DNA of 64,000 nt from Roseospira navarrensis (lineage in GTDB: Bacteria; Pseudomonadota; Alphaproteobacteria; Rhodospirillales; Rhodospirillaceae). The stretch's first letter is position 1; every line of letters begins with the position of its first letter. The DNA is taken from positions 1 through 64,000 of the forward strand of contig NZ_WIVE01000003.1 of assembly GCF_009601025.1 (NCBI RefSeq). Reading direction: 5' to 3'. The notes beneath the pieces were generated by a model that saw only the letters and a list, made by a program, of their open reading frames with translations, was not told the DNA's origin and searched no databases. The translations under genes were made by a program, and so were the position numbers. Of this stretch, positions 59,473 through 64,000 are shown one piece after another.

Positions 59473-60897
59473 ATGCCGCCCGCCAGTGTCCGCCCCGCCA
59501 GTGTCCGCCCCGCCCCTGTCCGCCCCGTCCGTGTCCGCTTCGCCCCCAGCCCCACCGGCCGCCTGCATGTCGGCAACGTGCGCACCGCCCTGGTCAACTG
59601 GCTGTTCGCCCGCGCCTACGGCGGCTCTTTCCTGCTGCGATTCGACGACACCGACGCCGAGCGCTCCCGCCCCGAGTACGTCGAGGCCATCCGCGCGGAC
59701 CTGCGCTGGCTGGGTCTCGCCTGGGACGAGGAGGCGTTCCAGTCCGCCCGCGCGGCCCGCCATGCCGAGGTGGTCGCAAGCCTGAAGGCCGACGGACGGC
59801 TGTACGCCTGTTACGAGACCCCGGACGAGCTGGAATACAAGCGTCGCCGCCAGCGGGCGCGGGGGCTGCCACCGATCTACGACCGCGCCGGGCTGGCGCT
59901 CTCCGACGACGAGCGAGCGAGCCTGGAGGCCGAGGGCCGCCGCCCGCACTGGCGCCTGAAGCTGGACCATGCCGACATCCGCTGGGATGACCTGGTGCGC
60001 GGTCCCTGCCACTACGACGCCGCCCACCTGTCCGACCCCGTGCTGGTGCGCGAAGACGGCACCCTGCTCTACACCCTGCCCTCGGTCGTGGACGACATCG
60101 ACATGGGCATTTCGCATGTCATCCGGGGCGAGGACCACGTGGTCAACACGGCGGTGCAGATCCAGCTTTGCCGGGTGCTGGGCGGCACGCCGCCCACCTT
60201 CGCCCACCTGTCGCTGATGACGGACGCGGGCGGCGGCGGGCTGTCCAAGCGGCTGGGCAGCCTGTCGGTCGGCGACCTGCGCGACGAGGGTCTGGAGCCG
60301 CTGGCCGTCTCCGCCCTGCTCGCGCGCCTGGGCACATCGGACGACATCCAGGCCGTGGAGTCCCTGGACGCCCTGGTTGCGGGCTTCGACCTGTCCCACT
60401 TCGGCCGGGCCGCGCCAAAGTTCGACCCCGCCGACCTGTCGCGCCTGAACGCGCGGGTGCTGCACGGCATGCCCTATGAGACCGCCCGGCCGCGCCTGAC
60501 GGCGCTGAAGGCCGACGGCGGGGCCGCCTTCTGGGACGCCGTGCGCGGCAACCTGGAGCGCTTCGCCGATGCCGCCGAGTGGCACGCGGTGGCGTTCGGG
60601 GACATCGTGCCCCGGCTGGGCGCGCCGGAGGACGCAGGGTTTCTGCGCACGGCGCTGGAGGCCCTGCCCGAGGAGACGCCCGATGCGCCCTGGGACGGCC
60701 AGACCTGGGCCGCCTGGACCGGAGCCCTCAAGGCCGCCACGGGCCGCAAGGGCAAGGGGCTGTTCATGCCGCTGCGCCTCGCCCTGACCGGGCAGGCGAA
60801 AGGACCGGAGATGGCCGCCCTGCTGCCCCTGATGGGCCGGGCGCGCGCGGCCGACCGCTTGCGGCGCGCGGCGGCGGACCCATCGTCCCTCGCCTAG
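59473..60897 (+). CDS. gltX: Glutamate-tRNA ligase
   Basis: This 474-residue class I synthetase charges tRNA-Glu, and often tRNA-Gln in this group. The HIGH-like motif is in [18 protein letters not shown] and the KMSKS-like motif is GGLSKRLGS. The anticodon-binding region is shortened compared with E. coli. A Pro/Val/Arg-rich N-terminal extension of about 20 residues, coded by a 15-base tandem repeat, precedes [11 protein letters not shown]. The ATG after GAGGA is preferred to one 45 bases upstream. Many alphaproteobacteria carry two copies, so a second may exist elsewhere. Confidence 0.94.
   Translation: MPPASVRPASVRPAPVRPVRVRFAPSPTGRLHVGNVRTALVNWLFARAYGGSFLLRFDDTDAERSRPEYVEAIRADLRWLGLAWDEEAFQSARAARHAEVVASLKADGRLYACYETPDELEYKRRRQRARGLPPIYDRAGLALSDDERASLEAEGRRPHWRLKLDHADIRWDDLVRGPCHYDAAHLSDPVLVREDGTLLYTLPSVVDDIDMGISHVIRGEDHVVNTAVQIQLCRVLGGTPPTFAHLSLMTDAGGGGLSKRLGSLSVGDLRDEGLEPLAVSALLARLGTSDDIQAVESLDALVAGFDLSHFGRAAPKFDPADLSRLNARVLHGMPYETARPRLTALKADGGAAFWDAVRGNLERFADAAEWHAVAFGDIVPRLGAPEDAGFLRTALEALPEETPDAPWDGQTWAAWTGALKAATGRKGKGLFMPLRLALTGQAKGPEMAALLPLMGRARAADRLRRAAADPSSLA
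59479..59535 (+). repeat. 15-base tandem repeat at the gltX start
   Basis: About four degrading copies of a CCCGCCAGTGTCCGC-like unit encode [15 protein letters not shown] and PVRVR. The last merges into the conserved VRVRFAPSP start. Confidence 0.85.
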
Positions 60898-60913
60898 ATC
60901 CGGGAGGCAGAGC

Positions 60914-61567
60914 ATGAACACCGACCCCGCCTTTCCCAGCCTGTCGATCCTGGATCACCCCCTGATCCAGCACAAACTGACCCTGATGCGGCTTCGCGAG
61001 ACGTCCACCCGCACGTTCCGCGATCTGCTGCGGGAGATCGCGCTCCTGATGGGCTACGAGATCACCCGCGATCTGCCGCTGGACCACATCGCCGTCGAAA
61101 CGCCGGTCACCACCATGCCGGCCGCGCCGGTGATCGCGGGCAAGAAGGTCGCGGTGGTGCCCATCCTGCGGGCCGGCACCGGCATGGCCGACGGGCTGCT
61201 GGACCTGATGCCGTCGGCGCGGATCGGGCACATCGGCCTTTACCGTGACCCGGAGACCCACCGCCCGGTCGAGTACCTCGTCAAGCTGCCGCCGGTGGAC
61301 GGTCGGCTGTTCCTGGTGACCGATCCCATGCTCGCGACCGGATATTCCACCGCCCATGCCCTGGATGTGCTGAACGCCCACGGCGTGCCCGATTCCCGGA
61401 TCCGGGTGATGGTGCTGGTGGCGGCGCCGGAGGGCGTGCGCGTCGTGCAGGAGTCGCATCCCACCGTGCCGATCTACACCGCCGCCCTGGACGACGGCCT
61501 GAACGACCACGCCTATATCGTGCCGGGCCTGGGCGACGCGGGCGACCGCCTGTTCGGCACGAAATGA
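60914..61567 (+). CDS. upp: Uracil phosphoribosyltransferase
   Basis: This 217-residue enzyme makes UMP from uracil and PRPP in pyrimidine salvage. Typical marks are [43 protein letters not shown], the PRPP loop [16 protein letters not shown] and the C-terminal [16 protein letters not shown]. Length is normal. GGGAGG lies before the ATG, and the stop overlaps the cupin start (ATGA). Confidence 0.97.
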   Translation: MNTDPAFPSLSILDHPLIQHKLTLMRLRETSTRTFRDLLREIALLMGYEITRDLPLDHIAVETPVTTMPAAPVIAGKKVAVVPILRAGTGMADGLLDLMPSARIGHIGLYRDPETHRPVEYLVKLPPVDGRLFLVTDPMLATGYSTAHALDVLNAHGVPDSRIRVMVLVAAPEGVRVVQESHPTVPIYTAALDDGLNDHAYIVPGLGDAGDRLFGTK

Positions 61568-61929
61568 GCGCGGCGGACAAGAGGGACGGCGACTCCGCGC
61601 CCCCCGGCAACCTGTTCGCGGGCGCCGCTCCCCCGGCCGACGGCGAGGCGTTCGAGACCCTGCTGCGCCGGGGCGGCGTTCACATCGAGCGCATCGTCAG
61701 CAGCGACCGGCCCGACCCGGTGCTCTACGACCAGCCGCACGACGAGTGGGTCTGCCTTGTGCAGGGCGACGCGGACCTGTGGATCGCGGGCGAGACCGTG
61801 ACCCTGCGCGCGGGCGACCACCGCCTGATCCCGGCCGGCACGCCGCATCGGGTGGTCCACACCTCGGCCGATCCGCCCTGCCTGTGGCTGGCGGTGCATC
61901 TTCCCCCGTCCAGGACCGGCCCGGCATGA
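61564..61929 (+). CDS. Cupin-domain protein
   Basis: This 121-residue protein has one cupin barrel: the first motif is [18 protein letters not shown] and the second is [17 protein letters not shown], which offer His and Glu for a metal. The C-terminus is hydrophobic and short. Coupling to upp by ATGA suggests cotranscription, but no shared pathway is known to me. The reaction is unknown. Confidence 0.8.
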   Translation: MSAADKRDGDSAPPGNLFAGAAPPADGEAFETLLRRGGVHIERIVSSDRPDPVLYDQPHDEWVCLVQGDADLWIAGETVTLRAGDHRLIPAGTPHRVVHTSADPPCLWLAVHLPPSRTGPA

Positions 61930-62326
61930 CGTCGGCGATGCTGGCACAGCCGGGTCCGGCACGCCACCAGGGCTCCGAACCCGGATGACCGTTCTGCGAC
62001 ACGGATGGGGTCGAACCCGCCTTACGAGGTCCTTCGGTCGCTTCAATCCCTCAGGATGAAACACTTTTAATAGAGAGTGTCATCCTGAGCGCCCTAAGGG
62101 CGCGAAGGATCTCGTGATGAGGCACGACCCATGACACCCCTGTTATCTGGATTCGGAGCCCTGGACACTACACCCTATGGGTTGACTCCCGGACGCCGCA
62201 TGGCAGTGTTCCAGTCGGGGGGGTTGCTTGGCACTGTCATGATTGCGGCGACCGAGTCCACAGCACGATCCTGCGATCGGCAGCAAACCCTTGGCCAAGG
62301 TGGCAGCAACGAGGTCTGGACGCACA
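61930..62326. other. Gap with an inverted repeat, before a small membrane protein
   Basis: About 400 bases without a convincing gene. It contains the second GGATGA/TGTCATCC-type inverted repeat (62024-62115). The rest (62116-62326) is lower in GC than the surrounding genes and could hold a promoter. Confidence 0.5.
62024..62115. repeat. Imperfect inverted repeat of the GATCCTTC...TGTCATCC type (copy 2)
   Basis: Arms at 62024-62065 and 62076-62115 share GTCCTTCG/GAAGGATC and CTCAGGATGA/TCATCCTGAG, around an AT-rich loop. It is related to the element at 28475-28563. Confidence 0.75.
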
Positions 62327-62566
62327 GTGAAACACGCGGACCCATCAAACCGTCCCGCAGCGTTCCGCGCCAGGACGCAGACCGCTGTCCTCGCCCGGGT
62401 CATCGGCTTCGCCAATGCCGTCGCCATGCCCTTCTGCGGCTACGCCATTTATCTGGACAGCCCCTATATTTCGGGTCTTGGCATCGTGGTCGCCCTGAGC
62501 CTTCTGGGCCTCGGCCTTGCCCTGGCGCTGTTCATGCTGGCGGACCTGTCCCGCCCCACCTCCTAG
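62327..62566 (+). CDS. Small two-helix membrane protein, hypothetical
   Basis: A GTG opens a 79-residue frame with a basic N-terminus and two hydrophobic helices (VIGFANAVAMPFCGYAIYL and ISGLGIVVALSLLGLGLALA). I recognise no family. A weak GAGG lies about 12 bases upstream. It stands alone before cysS. Confidence 0.5.
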   Translation: MKHADPSNRPAAFRARTQTAVLARVIGFANAVAMPFCGYAIYLDSPYISGLGIVVALSLLGLGLALALFMLADLSRPTS

Positions 62567-62714
62567 GGCGCGCCGGGCACGCGTGTGCGGCGCCCGGGTT
62601 CCTAACACGACGGCCTTTGCCACCGCCGCCGTGCCCCCCTGTTGCGACCGGGCGCGTGGGCGGGTATGACCGGAGCATTCCGCTCCCCTCCTCGCGCCTG
62701 ACGAGCCCGCCATC

Positions 62715-64000
62715 ATGTCCGCCACGCCGACCCTGCACATCCAGGACACCCTGACCCGCGCCAAGACGCCCTTCGTGCCCATCGACCCGGCGCACGTGCG
62801 GATGTACGTCTGCGGACCGACGGTCTACGACCGCGCCCATATCGGCAACGCGCGGCCGGTGCTGGTGTTCGACGTGCTGTTCCGTCTGCTGCAGCGGCTG
62901 TACCCGCGCGTCACCTACGCCCGCAACATCACGGACGTGGACGACAAGATCAACGCCCGCGCGAAGGACAGCGGGCGCACCATCGGCGAGATCACGGCCG
63001 AGACCACCCGGCAGTTCCACGCCGACATGGCGGCCCTGGGCGCCCTGCCCCCCACGGTCGAGCCGCGCGCGACCCAGCATATCGGCCAGATGATCGCCAT
63101 GATCGAACGGCTGATCGCCGCCGGCCATGCCTACGAGGCCGAGGGCCACGTGCTGTTCGCCGTGGGCTCGATGAGCGACTACGGCCGCCTGTCCGGCCGC
63201 AGCCGCGACGAGATGATCTCCGGCGCCAGGGTCGAGGTCGCGCCCTTCAAGCGCGACCCGGCCGACTTCGTGCTCTGGAAGCCCTCCACCGACGATCTGC
63301 CCGGCTGGGACAGTCCCTGGGGACGCGGCCGGCCCGGCTGGCACATCGAGTGCTCAGCCATGAGCGCGGAGCACCTCGGCCCCAGCTTCGACATTCACGG
63401 CGGCGGCCTGGACCTGATCTTCCCGCATCATGAAAACGAGATCGCGCAAAGCACCTGCTGCCACGGCACGGGCACCTTCGCGCGCTACTGGATGCACAAC
63501 GGCTTCCTGATGGTCGAAGGCCAGAAGATGGCCAAGTCGCTGGGCAACTTCATCACGGTGCACGACCTGCTGGACCGCGCGCCTGGCGAGGCCGTCCGCC
63601 TGTGCATGCTGTCCACGCACTATCACCAGCCGCTGGACTGGACCGAAGCCGGGCTGAAGCAGGCCAGGACGGCGCTGGATCGGCTCTACACCGCCTTGCG
63701 CGGCGCGGCCGATGTGGCCCTGAAGGGTGCCCCAGCGCCCTCGGACGCCATGCTGGCCACGCTGTGCGACGACCTGAACACGCCCCGCGCCATCGCCCTG
63801 CTGCACGAGACGGCGGGGGCGCTCAACAAGGCCACCGATGCGGCCGAACGGGCGCGGTTGAAGGGCGAACTGCTGGGCGGCGGCGCGCTGCTGGGCCTGC
63901 TGGCGACGGACCCGGAGGCGTGGTTCCAGGGTCCCGCCGAAGGCACCAACGGGCCGACCGCCGACGCCATCGACTCGCTGATCGCCGAGCGCAAGGCCGC
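62715..64000 (+). CDS. cysS: Cysteine-tRNA ligase (3' end beyond the window)
   Basis: The first 428 codons of a class I synthetase that charges tRNA-Cys. The zinc-binding and HIGH region is [18 protein letters not shown], with further zinc ligands in WHIECSAMS and [11 protein letters not shown], and the KMSKS-like loop is KMAKSLGNF. The frame is open to the window end, where the C-terminal anticodon domain continues. The ATG at [10 protein letters not shown] was chosen because it leads straight into the conserved start. Confidence 0.96.
   Translation, partial: MSATPTLHIQDTLTRAKTPFVPIDPAHVRMYVCGPTVYDRAHIGNARPVLVFDVLFRLLQRLYPRVTYARNITDVDDKINARAKDSGRTIGEITAETTRQFHADMAALGALPPTVEPRATQHIGQMIAMIERLIAAGHAYEAEGHVLFAVGSMSDYGRLSGRSRDEMISGARVEVAPFKRDPADFVLWKPSTDDLPGWDSPWGRGRPGWHIECSAMSAEHLGPSFDIHGGGLDLIFPHHENEIAQSTCCHGTGTFARYWMHNGFLMVEGQKMAKSLGNFITVHDLLDRAPGEAVRLCMLSTHYHQPLDWTEAGLKQARTALDRLYTALRGAADVALKGAPAPSDAMLATLCDDLNTPRAIALLHETAGALNKATDAAERARLKGELLGGGALLGLLATDPEAWFQGPAEGTNGPTADAIDSLIAERKA

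Overview
The window is GC-rich, densely coded alphaproteobacterial chromosome. The lineage call rests on rnhB-ccrM adjacency with GANTC sites before ccrM, the rpoZ-rsh-pdxJ-lepB-rnc-era order, MsrPQ, an MlaA lipoprotein with a FadL porin, a DUF2336 protein, and a Rhizobium-type glycerol ABC transporter. A member of the Rhodospirillales fits best, but that is inference. The region is mostly core chromosome with a few accessory blocks and one scar of insertion sequences.

Positions 193-8445 hold the most unusual block. An ECF sigma factor and its membrane anti-sigma face away from an exported subtilase with a huge Gly/Asp repeat. Next comes a tight five-gene operon: lipoprotein, Fe(II)/2-oxoglutarate hydroxylase of the aspartyl/prolyl type, alpha/beta hydrolase, P-loop NTPase, and ABC exporter. 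The same promoter pattern, GGAATA-N16-CGTT, lies before both the sigma gene and the operon, so the sigma factor probably controls itself and the operon. I do not recognise this combination as a described system. At 8475-9837 a relic of an IS110-type transposase abuts a complete IS3-family element, 27 bp from a tRNA-Ser(UGA) gene.

Positions 10072-27422 are mainly housekeeping: rnhB, ccrM, an LdtR-like MarR regulator, proB, mlaA, a FadL porin, a TPR-sulfotransferase, a lipoprotein, mazG, rpoZ, the bifunctional (p)ppGpp enzyme, pdxJ, lepB, rnc and era. Positions 27738-39024 hold an orphan papain-like peptidase, a TRAP transporter (dctPQM) divergent from an Asp/Glu-racemase homologue and an acetolactate-synthase-like enzyme, then a Cache sensor kinase, a PAS-LuxR regulator and a DUF2336 protein.

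Positions 39675-48903 hold envelope functions: a DUF3253 protein, msrQ-msrP (repair of periplasmic methionine sulfoxide), lolA, an Ala/Gly/Pro-rich protein coupled to an L,D-transpeptidase, and three exopolysaccharide genes (chain-length protein, tyrosine autokinase, ExeA-like ATPase). Positions 48938-59385 are a complete glycerol unit: glpR-glpD-glpK leftward and glpV-glpS-glpT-glpP-glpQ-glpU rightward, divided by a control region with a candidate GlpR operator. The unit carries two copies of a long inverted repeat and an ATPase pair whose lesions fall in one composite site. The window ends with gltX, upp, a cupin, a small membrane protein and a truncated cysS.
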